Part shown: piece by piece, positions 51,680 through 62,599 of the stretch
Numbering within the stretch: the stretch's first letter is position 1
Layout of the letters: each line of letters begins with the position of its first letter
Assembly (NCBI RefSeq): GCF_001577835.2
Contig: NC_029518.1
Coordinates: 54,290,894 to 54,354,893 of the forward strand
Origin: Coturnix japonica
Lineage: Eukaryota; Chordata; Aves; Galliformes; Phasianidae
Direction of reading: 5' to 3'
Length of the DNA stretch: 64,000 bases
Notes under the pieces: generated by a model
What the model was told of the DNA's origin: nothing
Seen by the model: the letters and a program-made list of their open reading frames with translations, nothing else
Database searches by the model: none
Made by a program: the position numbers and the translations under genes

Positions 51680-54600
51680 CTGCAAGAGGTGGACAAAAAA
51701 ACATGCTGAGTGCTAGGCCAACATAAGGCAACGTAGCCAACCCAACCCTCCCTCAGCTGCTGGTCTGCCACTTAGGGGTTAAGATCTGCAAAGAGAAAAG
51801 TGTGTTCTCCAGTCTGTAAGCGATTTGTGTGACCATCCCTGTAACGCAATAGGCTACAGTTGTTTTTGCACACTATATAAATGAAAAGAATTAAGACCAT
51901 AAGTACTCGTGACTCTTGAAAAGATACACGATGCCGCTCCTGCAGTACCTCAGGAAGCCTCTGCAGTGTGGTGTTATGGTGTTACCCCTGTGCGTGTGTG
52001 AGGGACACATTTCTGTGTACAAAGAGACGGCGGGGGACCAAGCAGCTCGCACGCACTCTGCTGCCTCTGCTTTCCCCATGCTAGCATTCACAGCAATGCA
52101 CTTGAGCTATTGCTTGACACTGTGAGACAGTTGTAACTGCTGCTGAGGGCTCATCTCCTTCCCAGAGTCATTAGGACGATGTGGCATACGGTGCTATTTA
52201 ACTACAAACTAAAAACATCTTGTCATGACTCTGCACACACACAATAAAAAGCTTTACTGAGAAAACGTTTTATGCAATGCCATTGCTAATTTGGAGATGG
52301 AAGACTGACAGACACATAGCCCATGAGGCATTTCAGCAAACAGCAGCTGGAGCACCATAGGCTTGAGACAAAAAACATTTGGAAAAAAAAAAACAAACCA
52401 ACAGTTTTATTAAATGCATATGAAAAGATATTCCCTTTCTAAAAGGTTTTAGTATCAAATCTAGTGGTTAAGTTGCTGCTCTTCAGCTACAAAAATCAAT
52501 TCCACTTAAGTTTAGAGGTAGTCTTGGGAGAACTATGTCCTATTACTCTCAAGCTGGCACAGTGGTTTTTCTTTTGCTTTCTGCAAACCTCGTTTACGGT
52601 ATTTATGACTATGATGTGCATTAGTATAGATGGACAATGTGCCCTTATTATGGTGGATTTTGGCAGCAATATCTACACCAGATCTTGCACAGTTTGGCAT
52701 GAAATAACTGAGGTCTTCTTGAAAAAATCAAGCAGCTTAGATGGCTGCTTTCACTTTCTGTGCGTCCACATTGTAGAATGAACTCAGGCACAATTAAACA
52801 CATCTCCCCAAATCCCGTGCCTGCTATATACCACCTCTTGCCAATTTACAACAGTGCTTGTCATGGAGGTTATCTTGCCCACCTGATGCTGTGCACGACC
52901 CCAGAGAAACCCTCTCCATCTAGCAGCTTGGTGAGTATAACACGTCGGGGAGTTCTGTAAGGAAGCACAGACCCCTCTGCTGCATCCAAACTATCTGTGA
53001 AATCACAGTGTTTTGAGGGAACTTCTGACTAAAACCAGGCAGGCAGGCAGGCAGTGGTGAGAGAGCTGTGTGCCTGACTGGTGGCCAGCAGCTTTGCTTG
53101 AGGGTTGTCTTCACTTCAGAAGCCTCAATGTCTCCCTTCCATGTCTTTGGAATGCAGATGTGGAGGACATGGCTGTCCGCGGCTCCCTCTGAGCCTGAGC
53201 TGGCTCTGGGATGAGCAGTCCAAAAGCCCTATCTATATTGAAACCCTGTCAATCTCCTGTGAAGTGGCCAAGAAACAGAAATGAGGACAGCAGCCCACGT
53301 GGGAACTGAGCTCCAGGTGCTTGGGTGACAGGGCATGGCCACTAACAGCTCTGTCTACACCGACCCAGGTGTCAGTCACCCGAGCTCAATTTGCACTGAA
53401 GCTGCAATAAAACCACACCAAAGCAAGTAGCTGCTGGCTAACAGCTCTTTCCCTTTGCTTGCTTGCCCTGTCAGCAAAAAGCGCTGGTCCCAGGCCAGAT
53501 AATAACTTCACATGACAACGAGACCATTGCCCACACCTGCATCAGGAAATACGGAGTATACGCAGGGCTGGAAAAGCAGCAGCCTCTCTGCTTTGCCTTC
53601 TTCCCTGCCTGCTTCCCTGTCTGCCCTAGTGGCTCCAAAAAGCTGAAGCCATGTCAGCCTTTTTCATGCTATGCCCACATTAGATTTACCACACCACTAA
53701 ATCCAAGAAGCCACCAACACCACCCTGGACTTTTCATCCCCATGCATCCTCAGTTGGTGGGCCACAAGGAGAAAAACAAGCCACCCCCAGCTCTCAACAC
53801 AGGGTACAACACAGTGTAAGGGTTCTAGGACACGTTTTTTTCTCTCCTCCGATAACAACTTCTGTCCATGGATGAAATGATGGGACTAATCTTTTTTCTG
53901 ACCAACAAAATTTCTGGCTCCAAAAATGAGTTATGAAGAGGGAATAACTACACTTGCAAATAAATATCAGCTATTAAAATACCTTAGGAAATGATATTTA
54001 AAGCTGTTATTTATGTTGCAAAGTAAAACATTAAGCAAGCAGGAAACACAGGCTTAAACTTTGCCCAGCACTAACTTGTAGACCTCTTTTCTTAAAGTTT
54101 GTTAATCCATCCAGTGAGATTACTCTTATCTCTGGGTCAGAAGGAGAAGATTAAGTTGCAGTGTTTGTGAAATAGCTGGGCATTATACTGATGCACCACA
54201 AACCTCTGGCCCTGGAGAGCCACCGAAGGTGTCTCTGGTTGACCACTGGTGGCTGTGGGCTTGAAAAGAAATCACATCCCCACACCCTGACACTCCTTGC
54301 TCTGTGTCTGCCAGCTCCTGTCCCCAGCACCTTGTCCCTGCCCCATCAGCCAGCCACTCAATTTGACCCACTTAAAAAAATAATCTCTGACAACATTTGT
54401 TTGAGGATGGTGAGGCAGGGGAAGGAAGATTCCTGTTAAATCTTCCTGCAGAGTGTCCATACTGCTATTGGTACGGATTTTGGAGAGAAGGAGCTGCTGC
54501 AGCTTTTATGAGGAATTCTGCAGCACGCTGTGGGAGACAGGCTGGGATAGCTGGGCTACGCACTGTACGGGGAGGATGCAACAAAGCAGCAACCACTGCC

Positions 54601-57600
54601 GCTGGCTTCTTAGCCTTGCTTACTCTGTGCACCAAGTGAAATAGACTTTGTGGAAAACTGGTAGGCAAATATGCAATTAAAGACTGCACCACCACACAGA
54701 CACATGAGATTATCTGAATTCAAGTTGCACAAGCACAAAAATTTGGGCATTTCATAACTTTCGAGAGCACTACTTTCCCAGCTAAATAGAGATCTTTACA
54801 GAACTTTTTTTTTTTTTCTTTTTTTTTTTTTTTCCTGAATAGAGGAATATAAAATTAACATTTTCTTAGATTAAATTTTGTACGTTTGCTCAGAATACCA
54901 AGAGGCATATCTGCTATATGAAAGGCGATAAAATCCCTCTCACTTCTGACAAAATGAACTACCAGTAAATCTTAAGCTTAGAGGTACTACTAACAAAAGC
55001 CTCTTAACACCTATAAAATATGTATGTCAGCTTGGTGTGAATTTTAACAAATAACAGAACACCAGCCACCAGCAGGCTTTCCCATAGCCATTTGTTGTTA
55101 CGCACGCGCTGATTTTAAGTTGAGCCTTGTAATCACTGCGAGGTACGTAGAGCTGCAGCAATTCTCGCACGGGCTAAAAACTTTTGAGTTTAATAAAAAG
55201 AAAGAAAGTGATTACACTTCCAGCAGCAGTCTATTTTCTAGCCCGTACTTCTGTATCACAGTGGGTCAATGAAAAGTGGTCTGGTCTACATTACAGCAGT
55301 TTCAACTATAATCATGGTTAAGGGCACAGGACATGGGACAGTGCTTATGGAAGGCAAGCAAGTTCTTTGCTCCAAATAAGCTGCAACCCCGTGACTATAG
55401 AGAACAGCTCGTGGGTGGCTGACATCGTTTGGCCTCCAGCCCCAGGGCTGTCAGCTCGCACAAGCAGGGCACGCTTGGCTCACGGCAGCGGGCGATCGAA
55501 CGGGTCGGCTGCACTGCCTGCCTCTGTGTCATGCAGGCTCTGGACGCAAGAAACCACCCTGACCTCTGACAAACACATACAGCATGTAAATAGAAGCTCA
55601 GATAGAGCTGCTATCAGTCTGCAGTCTTATCTGATGCCTAGAGCTGCCTACAACAGGCTGGATTTTGTTCTGGCGGATGAGGCAGTCTGACCTCACATTT
55701 ATGAGTCTTTTCAGAACAAAGAAAATACATCCACAATAATGAAATCTCCTCTCCATCCATTTCCTTTGGTATAGCTGATGTATAATAAGTTTTAATATTG
55801 GTTTTGTGCTACACAATCGTTGCCACAAACCTCCTGTTTATGTTTGGTGTTTGCGTATTTGTTTTGTCTCCCTGTGCCGATTTCAGTGCTCTTTGGAAAC
55901 CCCAAACAAATCTCTGACTGGGCTGCCTGTGAATGAAGCCTTTACTCCCACAGTGTTATGAAAGCAAACACAAGCCCAGGGTCAAGTGCTTCTTTTGTCC
56001 CAGTAGTTCTTTCCCACGAGTTCAATCCTGCCATTAGCATTGATTTCCACTCCTTTAATCTGGAACCGCCTATCACAGCCCGTCAAAGCACTTTTTGCTG
56101 AGATTTCCCGAAGAAGCAGAAAAGAAACCATCCTCTCCTTACCTTTACCTCCAGTTGCTTGAAGCATCTTCAGATGATCCACTGTCATTTGCAGTATTTC
56201 CGCTTTTTCTAATTTGGCAGATCCCTTGGAGATAAGAGATTCGTGTAAATAAAACTGAGCCCAGCATTACGGTTTCAATTTCTCCTATCACTGGAACATT
56301 CTCAGCTCAATCCTTTTGTGAGCATCTGCACCCCAGACACTGCCTAACGACTCCTGCCGTCTCCCTCTTAGCGACTCAAGCACCAGCAGCACAACCTCGT
56401 TTTATTAAGACCACGGCTCAGTGTAACTCTGGCTTTTAGGCTGGTGCAGAGATGACGCCTTCATGAAATAAAAGAAGGGTCTCACTTTCAGCACATCCTT
56501 TTCAAGCAACCGACCTAAAAAATCCCACTGGGACAGCTCTGCAGAGCTGGTGATGAAGATCCCACTACAGCCTTTTTTGCTGCTTTTACCAGTAGGTGTC
56601 CCTATGGACACACACCGAAAAGTATCCTTCTTCCCTAGAAGCCTATTAATTTTTGACATGTCATTTGGCTTCTGAATATTCTATTCTCATTCTCTGCTGC
56701 AAAAACAATCACACAGCCCACAGTTTTGTAAGTCACCATGAGGCCGGGCTTGCAGGGACACACAGCCAAACACCGTGAAAAAGAAAGAGCTCCTTTAGCG
56801 GTCAGACTCTTTCCTGCCACTGAGGATGGCTCATGGTGGTGCAGGATGCAAGTCCGAAGGCAGTACTAATACATTCATCTACAAATAAAACCATTTCCCT
56901 CGACACGCCTGGAACATACCCAGATGGCTGAGTTTCCTGTGCAAACATTATCCCAAGGCACCTTTCAGCATCAACTAAAATCAGAGATACACAAACTTTG
57001 ACTGCTGGCAGACAGCATCCTGCAAGCCAGATCTCCCCTCTGTTCCCACTTGTGCCACCTGCTGACAACAGACACTCTGCAGCACCCGCTGCTTCATTTG
57101 GGCTGCAGGTGAGCAGAAGAGGCCCAGGGTCACCCCAGCACTCAGCCCCAAGGGGAAGCTCCCTGCCACAGGGGCTCAGCATGTGGCCAGGAGCGGGTGG
57201 AAAGGCAGTGGGAACGAGCAGCTTTGCTCGGATGCTTCAGTGAGTGGAATGCCAAGGAGCTGGGAAAGGACGGCTGACTTTGCCTTTGGCATCTTACAGG
57301 AAAGTAGCAGGGAAGCTGAACAAAATACATCGTAAGCTTATTTTACCCCCATCTTATTTTCTTTTTATTTAATTCAGTTATTGCTTTCAGCATTCCTGAG
57401 TATGAATTTTGGTGTGTAGGTGATTTTTTGATAAAATTCTACATTTTACATGCAATTGCATCCCGTGTTTTGCTCAGGCTTCATCTTTTCCGTAGAAACA
57501 GCACAGGCCGTCTCTGGGCGAGTGACTAATAGCTAAAAACTGCACGCTGCTGGGTCCCTTCCAAAGGCTCTGTAGGACTTGTTTTATAATGTTTGTGGGT

Positions 57601-60288
57601 TTCGAGAAGTAAACAATAAAATGGGACAAACAACTGTTGTCTCTTGCCTGTTTATCTAGCTGAAAATACCTCTGCTGCTCCACTGTGCCACAGCCTGTGG
57701 AACAGTCCAGCTACAGCCAGCAGGTACCGAAGTACATCGCAGGTGACACAAGTGATGCTCTTACTGTGGCTGCAATACTTAAAATATCTTTTTCATTGGC
57801 CTCTTGGTCATGTATGGAGCCTTGTACAGTGCTGGCCACTCCCAGCCGCCCCAGCAGTTCAGCACCCACAGGCTGCTCTCAGGGTTTGCTTTCTATATTT
57901 TATTTTCAGATATAAGGAAGTCAGGAGCTGTACGCTCAGTTGGTGCCTCTGAATGAGACCCGGTGCCATCTGCATGTACCCATGCATCTTCAAATAGATT
58001 TGATAAAATAGAAATGCCGTTAAATATCAAATCGAGAGAGTAAAAAAAAAAAAACAAACCCAAAACCACAAATTCAAGATATGGGAAAGTAACTAAATAA
58101 TTTGAGCAGCAGAAACAAAACACACTTTTTGCAGCACTGATTGTACTTGAAGCTTTCGCTGTGTGGTTTCCCAGGCAGGAGCTGAAACCAGGTTCCCTGC
58201 AGTCAGCTGGACCCTCACTGCATTCCCATCGAGCACTGCTCACTGAAAGCCTTTGAAAGTACCACTGCCTTACCCGGATCTCACCACTGGGCCTGTTCCC
58301 AGCCCCAGTGCACTGCTTTTACACAGCCACTTTAAAACCTGACTGATCCGGGCAGCTTGCTTGCTTCTTAGGAAACCATATTGATTACGCTGCAACTGCT
58401 ATTATAGATGAAAATGAAAGTTTCCTTAAAGGAAGGGCAAAAGAGATCCAAGATTTATACCAATGACTAACTGACACACAGGTCTGGGGGGTTGTTTTGT
58501 TGCTTTTTGTTTCGTTTTGTTTTTTTAACTACGGGGTAAAGCACATTTTTAACAAAACCACCACTGGAATTCATCGAAAGAACAGAGGCAACACGAACAC
58601 TGTTACCCTTAAGGGAAAAACAAGCCAAAGAATGGAAATGTTTTTCAGCTTTATGATGAATTATGTTCCTAATAGTTTGGCCACAACAAAGCGCTTCACT
58701 GAGATGCCAGCTTTGTGCCAGATCAGGACACATACAGGATTATTTTAATAAGCTCTACAAGAGAACCAACATTGCCAGATGAGATACAGGATGGAAAAAA
58801 AAAGGGCTTACTTGTTTTTCAAAAGCAGTTGGCACCAGCCGCCTCAGCTCAGATAAACTGTTATTTATACGATCCCGGCGCCTTTTCTCTATAATCTATT
58901 CCCAAAAACAAAACACAGTAAGTTTACACAATCGTTGAAGGGCAAAATCACAGCATGCATGTAAATCGTCACATGGGAGAAGAATGAAAGGACACGTACC
59001 CCTCTTCTTTTCTTTCTGGCCATAATCTGAGATGTTGTGGTTGGGGAATTTGGTCGAAGCACAGAACTATGGCTTTGCCTGGGAAATGACAAAAGTACAT
59101 CAGGTGTTGCACAACGTGACACTGCTCTCTGAAGACACCTTAGGTCACTGTATTGAGTACTCATAGTGCCCTCTCATGTTGCTGGGTGTTCAAAGAGACA
59201 TTCTGTTTTGGATTGCTCCAGCCATGCAGATTACTCTGCAAGTTGCCAGAACATCCTGAAAGTTCCTCTCTGAAGACAGTTCACTGTCCAGCACAGGTTT
59301 CATTTTCACTACCTCTAAAATCATGCCTATAAATACAGTCTGTAGAACCTCGTCCAAAGGAAAGAACATGAATCACCTTTATGTGATAGCTGGAATAGAT
59401 GATCTTAGAGGCCTTTTCCAACCTTAACAATTCTATGCCTCAGTGCTAGCAGCAGCACATGTATGCCACGTTGCAGGCCCGGCCAGGTTTTGTCATTCCT
59501 GTCACCTCTGTGGTCCGTGGGCACTCATGCAGGAGGTCAGTGCCCTGACAACACCTGCTGCCTCCTCCAGCACCACCAGCACAGTGCTTTTACAATCTGC
59601 TTTTAAAACTTCACTGCCCACAGCTACAGAAGACTCTCAACCCCATCACGAACAGGCAAAACATGCGCTTGCTGTTTGACAGGCATCTACTCAGTGATGG
59701 CGACAAGCCGGGGCTTGGCGCCCATATCACTGCGTTGCTCACATTGGCCCTTAGACTCGAGCTGTCCCTGCAGAATTCCCCCCCGTCACTCCCCCTCCCC
59801 CCGCCACAGCCCATCTCCATCGGCTCGCAGCAGGGTTTGTTGCGGTTCCCATCCAACCACCGGACCCACAGGTCATTTCCTACTGGCGTCGATTCATTTC
59901 AGTTGCTCGGTCCCGATCGGGAGTGACTCCGAGAACAGATCCGACTGCACACAGTGCATCACTCAGGGCTCCCGGGAGGCTCCCGCAACCCCCCGGGCCA
60001 GCACTGACCCGAGCCCCGACCAGTGCGGGGGTTCCCAGGGAGCTGCGGGCTCCGAGCGGTGCCGGGGATCCCGGGGCAGCCCACACTCCCGAGTTTCGGG
60101 ATGCTGCCGTTTTGGAGTGCGGGGTTTCGGTGTTCGGGGTTTCGGCCCTCGGTGCCCGAGCGGGTGGGATGGTGGGGAGAGCGGGGGGAGGTGAGTCTCG
60201 CTTACCCGCAGTAGTTGTTCTCGCTGCCCACATCGATGGTCTCGTCCATGTCGCTGTCTGAGGTAGTTTCCTCGCAAGGTCGCTTCAT
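51000..60288 (-). CDS. HEY2: HEY2, hairy/enhancer-of-split related with YRPW motif 2 (bHLH-Orange repressor), complete coding region
   Basis: The coding sequence joins five exons on the minus strand: 60288-60206, 59078-59000, 58895-58812, 56224-56143 and 51679-51000. They sum to 1008 bases, or 335 codons plus stop, close to the 337 residues I recall for human HEY2. All introns are GT-AG and phases agree. The protein opens [18 protein letters not shown]. The bHLH spans about residues 48-105, with the Hey-type glycine ([14 protein letters not shown]) where Hairy/E(spl) proteins have proline. The Orange domain is about 118-160, followed by a His-rich stretch ([12 protein letters not shown]), alanine runs, and the C-terminal YRPW motif in [11 protein letters not shown]. 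Known role: a nuclear Notch effector that binds E-boxes and recruits corepressors in heart and arterial vessel development. It is the only complete protein gene here. No defect is seen. Confidence 0.98.
53037..53055 (+). repeat. (GGCA)n microsatellite in HEY2 intron 4
   Basis: About four to five tandem GGCA units. Confidence 0.85.
54806..54834 (+). repeat. Poly(T) run in HEY2 intron 4
   Basis: About 29 bases of T with one C. Confidence 0.9.
56143..56224 (-). CDS. HEY2: HEY2 coding exon 4 (loop and helix 2)
   Basis: The acceptor atctccaag precedes 56224 and the donor is AAAG|GTAAGG at 56142. The 82 bases encode [17 protein letters not shown] then [10 protein letters not shown] plus one base of the next Gly. 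This is the end of the loop and helix 2 of the bHLH dimerisation domain. Intron 3 to its right is 2,587 bases. Confidence 0.97.
56225..58811 (-). other. HEY2: HEY2 intron 3
   Basis: A 2,587-base intron separating helix 1 and helix 2 exons. It has an A-rich run near 58,041 and an AGTGGGAA (RBPJ-like) motif on the minus strand at about 57,050-57,043. No gene is seen in it. Confidence 0.85.
58812..58895 (-). CDS. HEY2: HEY2 coding exon 3 (basic region and helix 1)
   Basis: The acceptor gggaatag precedes 58895 and the donor is CAA|GTAAGC at 58811. Its 84 bases are 28 whole codons, opening [17 protein letters not shown] and ending TAFEKQ: the rest of the basic region, helix 1 and part of the loop. 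Intron 2 is only 104 bases (58,896-58,999). Confidence 0.97.
59000..59078 (-). CDS. HEY2: HEY2 coding exon 2 (start of basic region)
   Basis: The acceptor tttcccag precedes 59078 and the donor is GGG|GTACGT at 58999. The 79 bases continue the split Gly codon and encode [17 protein letters not shown] followed by IMARKKRRG, the start of the DNA-binding basic region. Exons 1 and 2 together give exactly 54 codons. The intron between them (59,079-60,205) is 1,127 bases and contains a short CR1 3' end. Confidence 0.97.
59383..59440 (+). repeat. CR1 LINE 3' end, in HEY2 intron 1
   Basis: The text matches the CR1 tail (GATGATCTTAGAGGCC, then a CCTTTTCCAACC-like stretch) and ends in ATTCTATG-like octamers. 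It is heavily 5' truncated, as usual for CR1. It is the only CR1 I recognise to the right of 38 kb. Confidence 0.7.
60206..60288 (-). CDS. HEY2: HEY2 coding exon 1
   Basis: The ATG is at 60288-60286 in the context CCACGATGAAG. The 83-base coding part gives [10 protein letters not shown] through GSENNYC plus two bases of a split Gly codon. The donor GG|GTAAGC lies at 60205. The start matches the conserved HEY2 N-terminus. The 5' UTR extends to higher coordinates, but its start cannot be fixed from sequence. Confidence 0.97.
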
Positions 60289-60401
60289 CGTGGCTCAGCC
60301 CGCAGCCGGCGTGGGGCAGAGAGAAATAAATCCGGACGGGGTCTCCCGTACGGCACAGCACGCACCGCACCGCCAGCACAGCCAACCCTCTCTGAGGCTC
60401 T

Positions 60402-60409
60402 TTCCCACG
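60402..60409 (-). promoter_or_regulatory. RBPJ/CSL site (CGTGGGAA) in HEY2 proximal promoter
   Basis: Read on the minus strand this is CGTGGGAA, an exact match to the YGTGRGAA consensus for the Notch transcription factor RBPJ. It is 114 bases upstream of the HEY2 ATG. HEY2 is an established direct Notch target, so a functional site here is expected. Confidence 0.7.
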
Positions 60410-60903
60410 CCGCGGCACAGCCTCAAGCGCGCCGGCCCGCCCCCGGCCAGGCCCGCCCCGTCGGGAGGACAGGAGGGAGGGAGGCAGGGCGGGGGCCGCC
60501 CACCCGGGAGACGGAAAAAAGTCTCGGCCGAAGGTGCCGGGATCCGGGAGGAGAGGTAACGAGGCTCCCGGCCTTGGGAGGGGGCGAGGGGGTGACCCTC
60601 GGACTGTACCCCTGCGCCGTCCCGCGGGGCCCGGCAGTACCGGGGGCAGTGGAGGCGGCCGGCTGGGAGCTGGGAGAGGGGAGAATGGGCGCCGGGGGGG
60701 CCGGTACCGCGGTGCCGGCGGGCGGCTGCGCTTTACCCGGTGCCCCCGTGGAGCGCCGCTGGGCCGGGGCCGGGACGTGCAGCGCTCGGGTGCGGGTGGC
60801 TCCGTGCGTCTGGGGCGGCGCGGGGCTGGAGGAGAAGGCAGCGGCAGCCCTGTTTCCCTCCGTGCAGGCAGCGGTATCGGCGGCACGCCGGGCGCAGGCT
60901 CTT

Positions 60904-60909
60904 CACGTG
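60904..60909. promoter_or_regulatory. CACGTG E-box upstream of HEY2
   Basis: The palindrome CACGTG is the class of E-box preferred by Hey/Hes repressors and lies next to the second RBPJ site. It could serve negative feedback by HEY2 or bind other bHLH factors. Further CACGTG copies occur at 63,011-63,016 and 63,523-63,528. Confidence 0.4.
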
Positions 60910-60930
60910 GCTGTCGCTGCAGTGTCGCCC

Positions 60931-60938
60931 TTCCCACG
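60931..60938 (-). promoter_or_regulatory. Second RBPJ/CSL site (CGTGGGAA) upstream of HEY2
   Basis: A second exact CGTGGGAA in the same orientation, about 0.64 kb upstream of the ATG and 22 bases beyond a CACGTG E-box. Occupancy is inferred from the motif and the known biology of HEY2. Confidence 0.55.
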
Positions 60939-61617
60939 CCCGCGGTACCGTCGGCGGGAGTCGTGCGGTCGTTGGGACGCAACCGAAGCGGAGCGGCCGC
61001 GGGAAGGGCAGAGGCGGCTCCGGGGGACTCGGGACGCGTTCCCCACAATGGCCCCTTTGATGGTATCTGAGCAAAAATATCAACCAAACCAAACCAAAAC
61101 AAATAAGGACGGGAACCTCTCGGGAGAAAACGGTGCGCAGCGGGAACAGCCCGCGGCGACCGGCCGCATTGCCCCTGCCCTCCCCTGGGGCCGCGGCTGC
61201 CGCAGAGGATCGTGCGGCGCTCCCGGGACGGGGCGGGGGGCGGGCGCTGCCATCAGTCACCCCGCAGTGCGGCGCAGTGCCCGCTGTCGGGGCTCCGCAC
61301 GGGCATCTGCGGATCAAACGTCGGTGCCGCTACAGCTGTGTGATGCGTGCTCGCTCCGGACACCGTTCCGGCTGCATTACGATTTTTCTCTCTCCCCCTC
61401 TCTCTCTTTTTTCTCCCGAGGCACAGTTGTGCCGTGCTTTTCTCTTACAGAAACCCGAGCTGTCCCGTGCGTACTTCCCTGAGCCAGGCTGCTGGCAGGG
61501 CTGTGCGGCGTGGAGCCGGCTGCGAAATCCTCCCGACAGCCCCGTTGGGGTCTCTCCTCCTGGAAACTCCCAACGCTAAGAGGGCCCCGCTGCTCCCAGC
61601 TTAGGCAGGTTCACCTC

Positions 61618-61819
61618 GTTCTTTTTTCCTTCTCTTTCTCTCTTTTATTTTCTTTCTTTCTTTCCTCTTTATTCTTCTCTTTCTCCTCTCTTTCATTCTT
61701 TACCCCCCTTTTTCCTTTTTTTTCTTTTTTTTCTTTTTTTTTCTTTTTTCCCCTTTTTTCTTTAGTTCTTTTTCTCCTTCTCTCTCTCTTTTTCCCCCTT
61801 TCCTTTTCTTCCCTTTCCT
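61618..61819 (+). repeat. Polypyrimidine (T/C) tract upstream of HEY2
   Basis: About 200 bases are almost purely C and T, with only about six or seven purines. They include long T runs and (TTTC)n- and (TC)n-like blocks. The minus strand is the matching polypurine tract, so short lysine- and glutamate-rich open frames there are artefacts. Such tracts can form triplex DNA and are prone to length change. Confidence 0.9.
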
Positions 61820-62599
61820 ATCCCCAACCCACCCGTTCCCCGGGGTCCATTTTGGGTTCCCCCGTGCCTCACTCTCTGCCAGTCCCCACCCGGAGCCGGC
61901 AGCAGGTGCACGGTGGGGGCCGTGCGGGAGCTGCGGGCTGCAGCCGCTCTCCGCGTTTTCCGTCGTTGCCGGGCCCCGTTCATCCACTACAGAAGAGCGG
62001 GGCTTCTCTGGGTGTTTCCTTGCAAAGCAGTTACCGCTCCTGAGCAAGTAGTGCTCGCAGGCTCAATTTAATGTATCCCTCCCCGTTCTTTACCGCTTTT
62101 CCCCCGCAGGTAACAGCCGCAAGTCGCTGCAGCGCTCGGAACCGCGGAGCCCCCGGGCGGCTTCAGTGGGGGAGCGGGGAGGAGACTGCGCACAGGTCCG
62201 GCATCTCTCCGAGCCGCTCCCCGCCGGGTGAACGGTGCTCCGCAACGGCTGCTTTATTGTTTTGGTATTTTTTTCCCTCTTCTTTTTTTTCTCCCCAATT
62301 TTCCATCTTCAGAAGTGCGGTGCGAATGAAGGCTGGGGCGGGGACGGCCACCGCGTGACCACGGATCCCGCTGACCGGGAGCGCTTATAGCGCCCGGCCC
62401 CGGGATGCGGCGACGGCACTGGAACGGGCGTAGGGAACCGCCGGGACGTGGGGACATGTCAGCACGGCCCGCGGGGAAGAGACGCTCCTCCGCTCCCAGT
62501 CTCCAGCAGATAAATCTGCCGCGTGCCCGAGATTTCGGGATTGCACCTTTCGGACGTGTAAGGTGCACTAGTTGGGGCGTTTTGTCCCTACAGAGCAGC

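Larger units (their letters stand above)
51680..56142 (-). other. HEY2: HEY2 intron 4
   Basis: A 4,463-base intron between exons 4 and 5. It contains a (GGCA)n stretch at 53,037-53,055 and a T-rich run at 54,806-54,834. No other gene or recognised transposon is seen; scattered short open frames have no family resemblance. Confidence 0.9.

Noticed and set aside
60574-61482. 302-codon open frame on the plus strand in the HEY2 CpG island, and a 379-codon frame opposite
   Set aside because: Long open frames on both strands of a CpG island arise from low stop-codon frequency. The translations are Gly/Arg/Pro-rich with no domain.
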